Source: Desulfolutivibrio sulfoxidireducens (GTDB taxonomy: Bacteria > Desulfobacterota > Desulfovibrionia > Desulfovibrionales > Desulfovibrionaceae). Taken from it: a DNA stretch of 64,000 bases. The position numbers were made by a program, and so were the translations under genes. The DNA lies in assembly GCF_013376475.1 (NCBI RefSeq), contig NZ_CP045508.1, forward strand, positions 2,454,001-2,518,000. Reading direction: 5' to 3'. Below, piece by piece: positions 8,741 through 17,782 of the stretch (position 1 is the first letter of the stretch; every line of letters starts with the position of its first letter). The notes under the pieces were generated by a model. The model was given only the letters and a program-made list of their open reading frames with translations. It had not been told where the DNA came from and ran no database searches.

Positions 8741-9817
8741 ATGCGCGCACCCTTACGTCTTTCCCGAATCACGATCCTGGCCGCCGTCATCGGCCTGGCC
8801 CTGGTCATCGGCTGCATGCGGGCCATGAACCAGCCGCAGGCCCGGATCGTCCCGGCCGGCCTGGAATCCGAGGCCGCTCCCCTGGCGGGATACCCTGGCG
8901 CGGCGGATACGCGACAGCCGGACACGACGTCCTCGCCCCCGACGGTCCCCGTGGCGGTCGAGCCTGACCCGGCAACCTTCTCGCACATGGTGGAACCGCT
9001 CACGGCCCGGCTCTTCACCATCCCTGAGGACGCCCGGACGCCCACCCTCCCGGCCGACCGGCCCGAACCGGCGGCCACGACGGTCGCGGCGCTGGCCCCA
9101 TCCGCCGCGAGCCCTGACGCGCCACGGGTCCCCGCCCCCGGGGCCCCGGTTTCACCGGCCCCGGCCGCGCCGGACACGGCGGCCACGGGCAAAACCGTGA
9201 AAGGTCCGACCCGAACGGTTCTGGTGGTGGGCGACTCCTTTGCCGTGGGCATCGGCATGACCCTGGCCGAGTCCCTGAAGCCGGCCAAGGACGTCCGCCT
9301 GGACCAGAAAGGCAAGACCTCAAGCGGCCTGGACAACACCAAATTCCATAACTGGGGCAAGACCCTGGAGGGTCTGCTCCAGAGCGCCCGGCCCGACGCC
9401 CTGGTGGTCATGGTCGGCGGCAATGACGCCAATAACGGCCCGGGCACCGAGGTCTGGGCCGAGAGCTACCGCCACAAGGCATCGGATTTCTTGAGTATCG
9501 CCGCGAAGAAAGGGGTCCCCGTGTACTGGGTGGCCCTGCCGCCCATGCGCGAAGAAGGGCTCAACGCCCGGGTCAAGACGACCAACGCGGCCATGCGCGC
9601 GGCCTGCGAGTCCGGCGGCGGCTGCCGGTTCATCGATGCCTGGGACCTTTTCACGGATGAGAAGGGCAACTTCGCCGCTGAAAAAAATATCGGCGGGAAG
9701 ACCGTGAAACTACGGGCCAAGGACGGAGTGCATTTCACCATGGCCGGATACCGGCTGTTAAGCGACCGCATCCTGGCCGGATTCGCCCCGAATCTGGAAG
9801 TAAGCCTCAACAAATGA
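8741..9817 (+). CDS. SGNH/DUF459-type hydrolase-like protein, first of three
   Basis: 358 residues from ATG 8741. An N-terminal membrane or lipoprotein-type segment (LAAVIGLALVIGC) and a long Ala/Pro linker are followed by an SGNH fold from about residue 160. Block I is VVGDSFAVG, with VVMVGGNDAN (block III Asn) and DGVHFT (block V Asp/His). Such enzymes act as esterases or acetyl transferases on envelope polysaccharides. The substrate cannot be read here. The weak ribosome site makes the start uncertain. Confidence 0.8.
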   Translation: MRAPLRLSRITILAAVIGLALVIGCMRAMNQPQARIVPAGLESEAAPLAGYPGAADTRQPDTTSSPPTVPVAVEPDPATFSHMVEPLTARLFTIPEDARTPTLPADRPEPAATTVAALAPSAASPDAPRVPAPGAPVSPAPAAPDTAATGKTVKGPTRTVLVVGDSFAVGIGMTLAESLKPAKDVRLDQKGKTSSGLDNTKFHNWGKTLEGLLQSARPDALVVMVGGNDANNGPGTEVWAESYRHKASDFLSIAAKKGVPVYWVALPPMREEGLNARVKTTNAAMRAACESGGGCRFIDAWDLFTDEKGNFAAEKNIGGKTVKLRAKDGVHFTMAGYRLLSDRILAGFAPNLEVSLNK

Positions 9818-9833
9818 CCCTGGTTTCCGAGAA

Positions 9834-11075
9834 ATGACACGCCGCATGCGCCTGAAAACCTGGCTTCCCGCCTTTTGCATCTACCTGACGGCCGTTGTCG
9901 TGGCGGGATTTTTCAATATCGATAAAATCTTTTTGTGGACCGAGGACCGCATCGAGGAACGCCATTCCTCCACGGTGCTACGCGGCCTGCGGGCCGTGCG
10001 CGAGTTCTACAGGGCCTCACCCGCGGCGCCCCTGATCGCGGACGCGGACCGGGCCCTGGCCCCATTTTTCCACGACACCTACAAAAGCACCCCGGCCTCG
10101 GACGAGACCCTGGACGAGGCCGGGACCCAGGCCGCCGGGGCGAAGGGCGAAGACCCGTACCAGGCCGTGCTCAAACCGACCGTAACGGACCTCAGGCCCA
10201 TGGGCCGCGAGGAACTCCTGGCCGCCCTGGACGAGGCCGAAAAGCGCGCCGCGCCGGATTCGGTGGAGGCGGACATGCCCGCTGACCCGGCCGTGCCCGG
10301 GGAACCCCAGGCCGCGTCCGCGAAGCCGGCCCCATCCCTGTCCGACACCTTCCTGACCAGACGGCTTCTCGAACCGCCGCACCGGATTCTGGTGGTGGGC
10401 GACTCCCTGGCCATCGGCCTGTCCCTGTCGCTTCGCCGTTCGGTAAACGAGTACGAGGAGATCACCCTCATCGAGGAGGGCAAGGTCTCCAGCGGCCTGG
10501 CCAATCCAAAGTACTTCAACTGGGAAAAGGCCCTGCGGACCTTTGTGGACAAGTATTCCCCGTCCATGGTGGTGGTCATGATGGGGGCCAACGACGCCAA
10601 ATACATCAACCTCAATGAAAAGCCCCGGGAGCCCGGCTCCCCGAACAAGACCTGGGGCGAGGTCTTTGCCATGCGCCTGGAGGCCTTCCTGGACATCCCT
10701 GCCAAGCGCGATCTGCCCGTCTTCTGGATCGGCCTGCCGGTCATGGGCGACCCCACCTATGCCCGGCAGGCCCAGGCCATGAACGACATCGTTCGCACCG
10801 AATGCGAGAAATACCCCAACTGCCGTTTTCTGGAGACCTGGGACCTGTTGTGCGACCCCGAAGATACCTACGCCGCCTTTCTGAAAAACGACAAGGGGGT
10901 CAAAATCAAGATCCGGGCCAACGACAAGATCCACTTCACCGCGGCCGGAGGCGACATCCTGGCCAGATCGTTTTTCGATCAGGCCTCACGCCTGGCGGTC
11001 TTTCGCCCGAGGCCCGAAAAAACCGCCGAGACAGCGGCTGGCGAGGCCTCGCCGGCCACCACGGCCACACCGTGA
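9834..11075 (+). CDS. SGNH/DUF459-type hydrolase-like protein, second of three
   Basis: 413 residues. One N-terminal membrane anchor (about 9-27) is followed by a linker and then an SGNH domain from about residue 180, with VVGDSLAIG, VVMMGANDAK and NDKIHFTAAG. It starts 16 bp after the first copy. Its TGA overlaps the GTG start of the third copy at 11072-11075. Anchored in the inner membrane, it is expected to work in the periplasm on envelope glycans (family-based inference). Confidence 0.82.
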   Translation: MTRRMRLKTWLPAFCIYLTAVVVAGFFNIDKIFLWTEDRIEERHSSTVLRGLRAVREFYRASPAAPLIADADRALAPFFHDTYKSTPASDETLDEAGTQAAGAKGEDPYQAVLKPTVTDLRPMGREELLAALDEAEKRAAPDSVEADMPADPAVPGEPQAASAKPAPSLSDTFLTRRLLEPPHRILVVGDSLAIGLSLSLRRSVNEYEEITLIEEGKVSSGLANPKYFNWEKALRTFVDKYSPSMVVVMMGANDAKYINLNEKPREPGSPNKTWGEVFAMRLEAFLDIPAKRDLPVFWIGLPVMGDPTYARQAQAMNDIVRTECEKYPNCRFLETWDLLCDPEDTYAAFLKNDKGVKIKIRANDKIHFTAAGGDILARSFFDQASRLAVFRPRPEKTAETAAGEASPATTATP

Positions 11076-12151
11076 CGACTCCCAGGATCGGGCGAGCTCC
11101 CCGAGACCGGATCGTTTTTCTTTTTGACCCTACGCACCGCCCGATTTCCCTCTTCGCCCTTTTTCTCGTGGCGCTTTGCCTTGTCGCCGCAGGCTGCGGC
11201 GAGTCCCAGGAACCATCGGAAATCGCGCCCCCAGGCCTTTTCGACGTGGCCAGGATGAAACCGAAAAAGACCGCGGTGCTGGTGGTCGGGGACTCCCTGT
11301 CCGTCAGCCTGGCGGACAAGCTGGAGTCGGTCCTGGACAAGGGCGGCTGTACCCTGACGCGTCTTTGCCGGGAGGGTGGAGGGCTCACCCGGCCCGAGCT
11401 TCTGGATTTTCCGGCACGCCTCGCGGAGCTGGTCCGCCGGACCCCACCCGGCGTGGTCCTCTTCATGATCGGGGCCAACGACGCCATGCCCGTGATCAAC
11501 GGCGACGCCACGCGGGTCCCTTTCGACTCCCCGGAATGGAAGGCCACCTATGCCGCGCGGGCCGTGGGGCTCATGGACATGGCGACCAGGGCCAACCCCG
11601 GGGCCGCCGTGTTCTGGGTCGGAGCCCCGCCCATGGCCGACCGAACCCTGAACGCGGCCCTGCGCACGGTCAACGCCGCCCTGCGCGAGGCCTGCCTGGC
11701 GCACCCGCCCTGTCGGTTCATCGACACCTGGGAGACTTTTTCCGATTCCGAGGACGCCTATACCCCGACGGCCCTGGACGCCTCGGGGATGCAGACGCCG
11801 CTACGCACCGCCGACGGCGTGCACCTGACCGACGCCGGGGCCAGGCGTCTGTGCGCCCGGGTGGTTTCGGAGACCTCCGGGATCTTGCCCGTGCCGCCCG
11901 GAAAGGCCCGGGAGGATATCTTCTCGGCCCTGACGAACCTGACCCCCATTCCCCAGGCCACGGCCTCGCCGCCGCCCGACGCATCCCGCCTGGGCAAACA
12001 CATTATCAAGCGCGGGGAGACCTTCGCGGCCATCGCCAGGAAACACGGCCTTTCGGCTGAGGCCCTGCGCCGGGCCAACCGGGGCGTCGATCCAAAAAGA
12101 CTGCGCCCGGGCCAGACCCTGGACATCCCCACGCCCGACAACGCCCCCTGA
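11072..12151 (+). CDS. SGNH/DUF459-type hydrolase-like lipoprotein with LysM domain, third of three
   Basis: 359 residues from GTG 11072 (GTGA overlap with the previous stop). A lipobox, LCLVAAGC, gives a lipidated Cys near residue 35. The SGNH domain has VVGDSLSVS, LFMIGANDAM and DGVHLTDAG. A C-terminal LysM domain (about 310-355: HIIKRGETFAAIARKHGLS) binds peptidoglycan-type glycans. The LysM tether suggests a role at the cell wall. An upstream in-frame extension to 10802 is read-through of the second gene and was discarded. Confidence 0.82.
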   Translation: MTTPRIGRAPRDRIVFLFDPTHRPISLFALFLVALCLVAAGCGESQEPSEIAPPGLFDVARMKPKKTAVLVVGDSLSVSLADKLESVLDKGGCTLTRLCREGGGLTRPELLDFPARLAELVRRTPPGVVLFMIGANDAMPVINGDATRVPFDSPEWKATYAARAVGLMDMATRANPGAAVFWVGAPPMADRTLNAALRTVNAALREACLAHPPCRFIDTWETFSDSEDAYTPTALDASGMQTPLRTADGVHLTDAGARRLCARVVSETSGILPVPPGKAREDIFSALTNLTPIPQATASPPPDASRLGKHIIKRGETFAAIARKHGLSAEALRRANRGVDPKRLRPGQTLDIPTPDNAP

Positions 12152-12245
12152 CGGTTTTTTTGCGCCTCGCGGCCTTTTGGAGAAGGCGGGCGCCACCGGC
12201 CGCTCCATGGGGCGAGACCGGCCGAACACCGCTGGAGAACGGAAC

Positions 12246-13484
12246 ATGACGCAAAGTGCCTTGGGCCTTGCGGCCCTGGTGGCCATCGCCTGGCTTTTGA
12301 GCGAGCGAAAAAAGTCGGTCAGCCCGAGGGCCATCGTCGTCGGAATCGGCCTGCAACTGATTCTGGGGTTCCTGTTCCTCAAAATTCCCGTGGTGAAGGA
12401 CGCCTTTTTGTCCCTGAACACCCTGGTTTTGGCCCTGGAGGCGGCCACCACGGCCGGAACATCCTTCGTCTTCGGCTATCTGGGCGGCGCGCCCCTGCCC
12501 TTTGCCGAATCCTCGCCAGGCACGAGCTTCATCATGGCCTTCAAGGCCCTGCCTCTGGTTTTGGTGGTCAGCGCCCTGTCGTCGCTTCTCTTTTTCTGGC
12601 GCATCCTGCCCGCGGTGGTCCGGTTCCTGTCCTTGCTGTTGCAAAAAAGCATGGGCATCGGGGGAGCGCTCGGGGTGAGCGTGGCCGCCAACATCTTCGT
12701 GGGCATGGTCGAGGCCCCGCTTTTCATCCGGCCCTATCTCAAGGACATGACCCGAAGCGAGCTGTTCACGGTCATGACCGCGGGCATGGCCACCATCGCC
12801 GGAACGGTCATGGTGCTCTACGCCACCTTCCTGCAACGCGTCATTCCCGACGCCCTGGGGCACATCCTGGTGGCCTCGTTCCTGAGCGCCCCGGCGGCCA
12901 TCCTGGTGTCCGCGATCATGATTCCGGAGACCGGGCCGCTCACCAGCGGGAAGATCGTCCCGCCCAACCCGGCCAACGGGAGCATGGACGCCATCGTGCG
13001 GGGGGCCACGGACGGCATTGGGCTTCTGATCAACATCGCCGGCATGCTCATCGTGCTGGTGGCCCTGGTCTCCCTGGCCGACCAGCTCCTGGCCTTTTTC
13101 CCCGACGTGGCCGGAAGCCCCCTGTCACTTCCCCGCATTTTCGGGTTCGCGTTCCGACCGCTGGTATGGCTGATCGGCATCCCCTGGGCCGAGTCGGAGA
13201 CGGCCGGCATGCTCATGGGCACCAAGACGGCCTTAAACGAGCTCCTGGCCTACCTGGACATGTCGCGACTGCCGCAAGGGGCGCTCAGCGATCGTTCAAG
13301 GCTGATCATGACCTACGCCATGTGCGGCTTCGCCAACTTCGGCAGCCTGGGCATCCTGGTGGGCGGCATGGGGACCATGGCCCCGGAGCGCCGGGACGAG
13401 ATCGTGGCCCTGGGCCTGCGGTCCATCGTCTCGGGCACCCTGGCCACGCTCATGACCGGGGCCGTGGTGGGCATCTTTCTGTAA
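12246..13484 (+). CDS. NupC-type concentrative nucleoside transporter (CNT family)
   Basis: 412 residues, starting at ATG 12246 behind CTGGAG. It is a polytopic membrane protein with the CNT features SVAANIFVGMVEAPLFIRPYL, a central GLLINIAGMLIVLVAL segment, and a C-terminal MTYAMCGFANFGSLGI transport-core motif. It should import nucleosides with sodium or protons. The substrate is inferred from the family. It stands alone between the hydrolase cluster and repeat R1. Confidence 0.88.
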   Translation: MTQSALGLAALVAIAWLLSERKKSVSPRAIVVGIGLQLILGFLFLKIPVVKDAFLSLNTLVLALEAATTAGTSFVFGYLGGAPLPFAESSPGTSFIMAFKALPLVLVVSALSSLLFFWRILPAVVRFLSLLLQKSMGIGGALGVSVAANIFVGMVEAPLFIRPYLKDMTRSELFTVMTAGMATIAGTVMVLYATFLQRVIPDALGHILVASFLSAPAAILVSAIMIPETGPLTSGKIVPPNPANGSMDAIVRGATDGIGLLINIAGMLIVLVALVSLADQLLAFFPDVAGSPLSLPRIFGFAFRPLVWLIGIPWAESETAGMLMGTKTALNELLAYLDMSRLPQGALSDRSRLIMTYAMCGFANFGSLGILVGGMGTMAPERRDEIVALGLRSIVSGTLATLMTGAVVGIFL

Positions 13485-13660
13485 TCCGGAAAGCGCCTGA
13501 TTTCCCGCAGTTCCTGGCTCGTGACGGCCAGGTCCAACTTGTGTCTCATTTCACAATCACCCGTCGGAGGGGGCCTGAACAATTTATTTTTGCTGTGTTT
13601 TCCTCTCGGTCCACTGCCTGTTCCGTACTTCACATCCGCATGCGGCCAGCCGGACGCACA

Positions 13661-13676
13661 TGTGATTTCTTTCACA
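13661..13676 (+). promoter_or_regulatory. CRP/FNR-family-like operator in R1
   Basis: TGTGATTTCTTTCACA is a perfect TGTGA-N6-TCACA inverted repeat. It is conserved in R2 although the spacer differs by one base. Confidence 0.5.
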
Positions 13677-13723
13677 GATGCGGGACCGCATGTCGCAATC
13701 GTGTTCTCTTTCCCAAACTCCCC

Positions 13724-13752
13724 TTGACCGGTCAAATCTCTGCCACTATGTT
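13724..13752 (+). promoter_or_regulatory. Sigma70-type promoter in R1 (now orphaned)
   Basis: TTGACC (13724-13729), a 17-bp spacer and TATGTT (13747-13752). The CRP-like site is centred about 90 bp upstream of the expected start. No plus-strand gene follows, only the IS. Confidence 0.55.
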
Positions 13753-13769
13753 ACTTTTCACCATTTCTT

Positions 13770-14995
13770 TCCTGTTAAGGAAGTATCGTTAGTTGATCAG
13801 AATCATTGAATTTTAATCGTTTCTGTCGTGGGTCGACGAGATCGAGGATTTCGCATTGCTGCATCAGATTTCGTTGCACCAGTCTGGCCAGATAATGCAG
13901 GCTCAGGCCGATATTTGACAGGAACTTCTGGTAAGCCAGAAGTAAGTATGCGATCAGCGCCACATAGACCTGGGACAGGACGGCGTTTTTCGAGTTGCCG
14001 ATGAAGGTTTTGATCTTGAGGTTCTGCTTGATGAAGCGGAAGAAGATTTCGACCTGCCATCGCTCCTTGTAGATGTCGGCGATGGTGCGGGCCGACAGCG
14101 TCATGTGATTGGTCAGAAACTCGAAACGCTTTCCGGTTTCCTGGTCCCGATAGCCGACCCGGCGCAGGATCAAGGTCTTTTCCCCGTCGGCGACCTGGAT
14201 CATCTGATCGGAGGTGACACCCGTTGTCCGGTCTCCCTCATTTCGCTCAAGGACGATGAACCGGGCGTTGCTCTTGAGGCGGGTGACCAGGAAAACGTCG
14301 GTTTTACACAACTGTCGGAACCAGGCGTGGTCCACATAGCCCCGGTCGAAGACCACGATCGAGCCTTTGGGTAGTTGCAAGAGCCTGGCCATGTTGACCT
14401 CGTGGCATTTGGCTTCGGTGACGGGGACCACGGCCGGGAGGTAGCCGTCATGATCCAGGAGGGTGTGCAGTTTGATGCCCGCCTTGGTGGTTCGGAACTT
14501 GGCCCAAGGGAACAGGGTCAGGCACAAGTCGACGACCGACGCGTCCAAGCTGAACAGCTTGTTTTTAAATGAGAATTTGTGCCCAGAGGCCTTGGGAAGG
14601 CATCGCCGGTAAAGCTCGCCGAACAGGGCCTCGAAAAAGGTGCACGGTCGCTGGTTGTTGGCGTCGGCGAAGGTGGATTGGGCCACCGGCTTGGTTCCGA
14701 GGTGGTAGAGGCGCTTGGCGGCGGCATTCATGCCCATGATCCCGTCCCGCAGGCTCTTGCATCCGGCCAGTTGGGCATGAAGCAGATGGACGAATTGGTC
14801 CCAGTAGAGAAATGTGCGGGGAGAGCGTTTTCCTCTATGCTTCTTGGATAATTTGACAAACAGGTATCTTGGAACAACCGATTAGGAATTGGGCGAAGAC
14901 GGTGGTAAAGCTTTGCATGTGCGGAATCCTTTTGTTGAAGTGTAGGTGAGCTTCGCAACTCTACCATACAACAACAAGAGCGATTCCGCACAGTT
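13770..14995 (-). mobile_element. IS4-family insertion sequence (approximate ends)
   Basis: One transposase gene, running almost to the left end, defines the element. Candidate imperfect terminal repeats are CTGTTAAGGAAGTATCG on the left (about 13772) and CTGTGCGGAATCGCT reading in from the right (about 14992). I could not identify a target duplication, so the ends are estimates. Confidence 0.7.
13775..14918 (-). pseudogene. IS4-family transposase, N-terminal frameshift
   Basis: Start ATG 14918 follows AAAAGGA and gives MQSFTTVFAQFL, then the frame breaks near 14875-14885. Shifting one frame restores VVPRYLFVKLSKKH...WDQFVHLLHAQLAGCKSLRDGI, the usual DUF4372-like N-terminal domain, continuous with the rest. 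The C-terminal 320 residues carry the DDE core (LDASVVDL, VVFDRGYVD) and the IS4 signature Y-(2)-R-(3)-E-(6)-K in YKERWQVEIFFRFIK. It was probably recently active; as read it cannot make a full-length product unless frameshifting occurs. Confidence 0.85.
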
Positions 14996-15333
14996 ATAAT
15001 AAGGATAAAAAAGCGACATCGCCTCTAAAACAGGTGGGCTGGCATGCGACGAGGCGCCTTTTTTGCGTTGTGCTGTTTTTTTGAGTTTGAAATCATAGCG
15101 TTCAATACCAGTAACACATTCTGGCCTTTGGCCTTTTCTTATCCGGATAGAACTGGATATAAATGAAAACCATGAGACGAACAAGAAAGAACGGTGTTGT
15201 TAAACGCGTGAATCGCTCAGGTCAGGTCAGGCTATATTTTATCTCAACGACCAGCTTGTCCCAGAAATTCCGAAGATGATCTGGGACACAGCTGCACCGC
15301 TCGTTTTTTCCAGCGGCAACGGAGGAAAGGCAT
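14996..15333. other. Non-coding leader between IS and chemoreceptor gene
   Basis: Contains T-rich runs (15057-15087) and no credible gene. It ends with a strong ribosome site, GGAGGAAAGGCAT, for the chemoreceptor. No clear promoter hexamers could be assigned. Confidence 0.4.
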
Positions 15334-17145
15334 ATGTGGCGTTTTGATCCAGGGGCAAAGGGCGCGCCGAAAATCGACATCTTGCGTCATGTCAGGGTTG
15401 CTGTGAAACTCGTGGGTGGTTTCATCTTCATGGCGATCATCAGCCTCGTGGTCGGAGGAATCGGCGTTTATTCCGTACAGAATCTCGGCGGCCATGCCAA
15501 GGAGCTTGGACAGGTAAAGATGCCCGCCCTGAAGAATCTGCTCTATCTCCAGCAATCCCTCGACGAAATCATGATCGCCCAACGTACCTTGCTCATTCCC
15601 GATCTGGACGCGACGATCAAGGACAACCAGTTTAAACGCGCCCAGAGCGCGCTGGAACGCGATGCAAGCGCCATAGCGGAACTCGACAAACTGGCGCGAA
15701 CCGTCTTCATAGAACAGCAATGGGCAACGCTCAAGCAGGCTTATATCGCCGTTGGCGAGACAAACGCCCTTTTCCTCGAAGCCGTGAAGGAAAACAAACG
15801 CGCCCGTATGACCGAGCTTGCCTTTGGCGTCTGCCGGGACAAACTGACAAAAGCCCGGGAGTTGCTGACCCAAATCGTCGCCACCGTCAACACCAGTGTT
15901 GACCACGAAGCGGGTATCGCTCATGACAAATCGAACAGCCTATTCTGGGCGACGCTGGCCGGAATGGTCCTTGGAGCTTTGTTGGCCTTTTCCTTGGGAC
16001 TTCACCTTGCCTGGGACTCGGTCAGACCGCTGCGCAAACTTGTTGCTTTCTCCAAAGTCGTTGCTGGCGGCAATCTTGACGAAAAGTTAAAGATCACTCG
16101 GCGGGACGACTTCGGCATTTTGGCCGACGGCCTGCGTACCATGGTCGCAGCGCTCAAGGATAAAATAGCCGAGGCGGACGCCAAGGCCGCGCAAGCAGAT
16201 GCGGAGTCTCAGCGCGCCAAGGCGGCTACTGACGAGGCGCTCTCCGCCAAAGCAGAAGCCGAACGTGCGGCGGAGAATATCAGCCAAACGGCGATCCAGC
16301 TCGAGAAAGTTGTGGAGATCGTCAACTCCGCATCGGGCGAACTCAACGAACAAGTTGAGCTTTCCAGCCAGGGGGCGGGCGTGCAGTCCACCCGCGTAGC
16401 AGAAACAGCTACGGCCATGAGCGAGATGAACGCCACGGTGCTCGAAGTGGCCAAGAACGCCTCCATGGCCGTTGAATCCGCCGAAGCGGCCCGGAGAAAG
16501 GCAGGCGAAGGCTCAAAGGTCGTGGCTCAAGTAGTACATGGAATCAGCGCCCTGCAGCAGGTTTCCATGCGTCTGCAGGAGGACATGGGTAGCCTGGGCC
16601 GCCAAGCGGACGGTATCGGGGCGATCATGAACGTCATTTCCGACATCGCCGACCAGACCAACCTTCTCGCCCTCAACGCGGCCATCGAAGCGGCTCGGGC
16701 TGGCGAAGCCGGCCGGGGGTTCGCTGTCGTCGCCGACGAGGTCCGCAAGCTGGCGGAAAAAACAATGGCGGCAACCAAGAAAGTTGGCGATACGATCGTC
16801 GGCATCCAGTCGGGAACCAAGCGCAATCTGGACAACGTGGAACAGGCCGTTGCCAATGTCGAACAGGCAACCGTCCTGGCGCTCAAGAGCGGCGAAGCGC
16901 TCAGCGAGATCGTCCGTCTGGTGGAGGTTTCCACGGACCAGATACGGTCCATCGCCACAGCCAGTGAGCAACAGTCGGCTACAAGCGATGAGATCAACCG
17001 CAATATAGAGGACATCCACAGAATTTCCTGTGAAACGGCCGACGCCATGCAACGCTCGGCCCAGGCTGTGAGTGACCTGGCCAGCCAGTCCAACGTACTA
17101 CGCTCCCTCGTGGAAGAAATGATGCTGCCGAGCCAGGCGGGATAG
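15334..17145 (+). CDS. Methyl-accepting chemotaxis protein
   Basis: 603 residues. A first membrane segment (about 26-46), a helical periplasmic four-helix-bundle-type sensor region (about 50-200), a second membrane segment (about 205-229) and a HAMP domain precede a cytoplasmic signalling coiled coil. The hairpin tip [26 protein letters not shown] (about 430-456) is intact and contacts CheA/CheW. No C-terminal CheR-tethering pentapeptide is present. The ligand is unknown. The gene lies between the IS and R2, has lower GC than its neighbours and may have arrived with the repeat-flanked segment. Confidence 0.92.
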   Translation: MWRFDPGAKGAPKIDILRHVRVAVKLVGGFIFMAIISLVVGGIGVYSVQNLGGHAKELGQVKMPALKNLLYLQQSLDEIMIAQRTLLIPDLDATIKDNQFKRAQSALERDASAIAELDKLARTVFIEQQWATLKQAYIAVGETNALFLEAVKENKRARMTELAFGVCRDKLTKARELLTQIVATVNTSVDHEAGIAHDKSNSLFWATLAGMVLGALLAFSLGLHLAWDSVRPLRKLVAFSKVVAGGNLDEKLKITRRDDFGILADGLRTMVAALKDKIAEADAKAAQADAESQRAKAATDEALSAKAEAERAAENISQTAIQLEKVVEIVNSASGELNEQVELSSQGAGVQSTRVAETATAMSEMNATVLEVAKNASMAVESAEAARRKAGEGSKVVAQVVHGISALQQVSMRLQEDMGSLGRQADGIGAIMNVISDIADQTNLLALNAAIEAARAGEAGRGFAVVADEVRKLAEKTMAATKKVGDTIVGIQSGTKRNLDNVEQAVANVEQATVLALKSGEALSEIVRLVEVSTDQIRSIATASEQQSATSDEINRNIEDIHRISCETADAMQRSAQAVSDLASQSNVLRSLVEEMMLPSQAG

Positions 17146-17334
17146 AGGAGCGCAATCCGTAAAGGATTTGCCAGACCCCGAACTCTTGATGAGGCAGTTT
17201 TGTTCGGTTAAGAAAAGATCAAATTCCATTATGTGTTACAGAAACGAAACTCTTGAGGCCTCACTGGATTGGAGATATCTTTCGAAAAAACGACTCAAGC
17301 GTCATGACTCAAAACTAAACAACGAATCCGGAAC
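17146..17334. other. AT-rich spacer after the chemoreceptor
   Basis: No gene or clear terminator seen. The stretch is AT-rich up to the start of repeat R2. Confidence 0.4.
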
Positions 17335-17502
17335 GCGCCTGATTTCCCCCGGTTCCTGGCTCGTGACGGCCAGGCCCACACTTGTGCCTTATTTCACAAT
17401 TACCCTTCGGAGAGGGCCTGAACAATTTTTTTTGCTGTGTTTTCCTCTCGGTCCACTGCCTGTTCCGTACTTCACATCCGCATGCGGCCAGTCGGACGCA
17501 CG

Positions 17503-17518
17503 TGTGAGTTCTTTCACA
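17503..17518 (+). promoter_or_regulatory. CRP/FNR-family-like operator upstream of the DUF169 gene
   Basis: TGTGAGTTCTTTCACA, half-sites identical to R1. It is centred about 90 bp upstream of the expected transcription start, a spacing used by CRP-type activators. In sulfate reducers HcpR recognises a similar consensus, so that regulator is a candidate. Confidence 0.5.
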
Positions 17519-17565
17519 GATGCGGGACCGCATGTCGCAATCGTGTTCTCTGTCCCAAACTCCCC

Positions 17566-17594
17566 TTGACCGGCCCAATCTCTGTCACTACGTT
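17566..17594 (+). promoter_or_regulatory. Sigma70-type promoter of the DUF169 gene
   Basis: TTGACC (17566-17571), 17-bp spacer, TACGTT (17589-17594). It leaves a leader of about 180 nt. Confidence 0.55.
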
Positions 17595-17675
17595 ATTTTT
17601 AACATAGTTTAAGCAATCGAAATCGCCTGGGCCACCGCACCGACGCATCCGCCTGGCATTCGGGTCCCCTGCGGG

Positions 17676-17700
17676 AGGGACGCCCCAGTTCGGGCGTCCC
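17676..17700 (+). other. Leader hairpin of the DUF169 gene
   Basis: GGGACGCCC-CAGTTC-GGGCGTCCC forms a perfect 9-bp stem in the mRNA leader. It lacks a following U-run, so it is more likely a structural or stabilising element than a terminator. Confidence 0.5.
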
Positions 17701-17782
17701 GCGCCCAGGTTATCGATGCCATCGTCTTCCCTATGGTGCCATCGATCCCGACGACCAAACCATTACCTGGAGGAGTCTTCAC

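Larger units (their letters stand above)
13495..13757 (+). repeat. Non-coding direct repeat R1 (~265 bp) with promoter and CRP-like site
   Basis: Matches 17335-17600 in the same orientation, with roughly nine in ten bases identical by eye. It includes a CCGCATGCGG palindrome, a TGTGA-N6-TCACA site and a sigma70 promoter. R1 ends immediately before the insertion sequence, so its promoter now points into the IS 3' end. Confidence 0.85.
17335..17600 (+). repeat. Non-coding direct repeat R2 (~265 bp), upstream region of the DUF169 gene
   Basis: Second copy of R1. Here it sits in a natural promoter position upstream of the DUF169 gene, and both copies keep the palindrome, the CRP-like site and the promoter. 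Confidence 0.85.

Noticed and set aside
13495-17600. Integrative element with att sites at R1/R2
   Set aside because: No integrase, tRNA or mobility gene other than the IS transposase lies between the repeats, and the repeats contain promoter signals.
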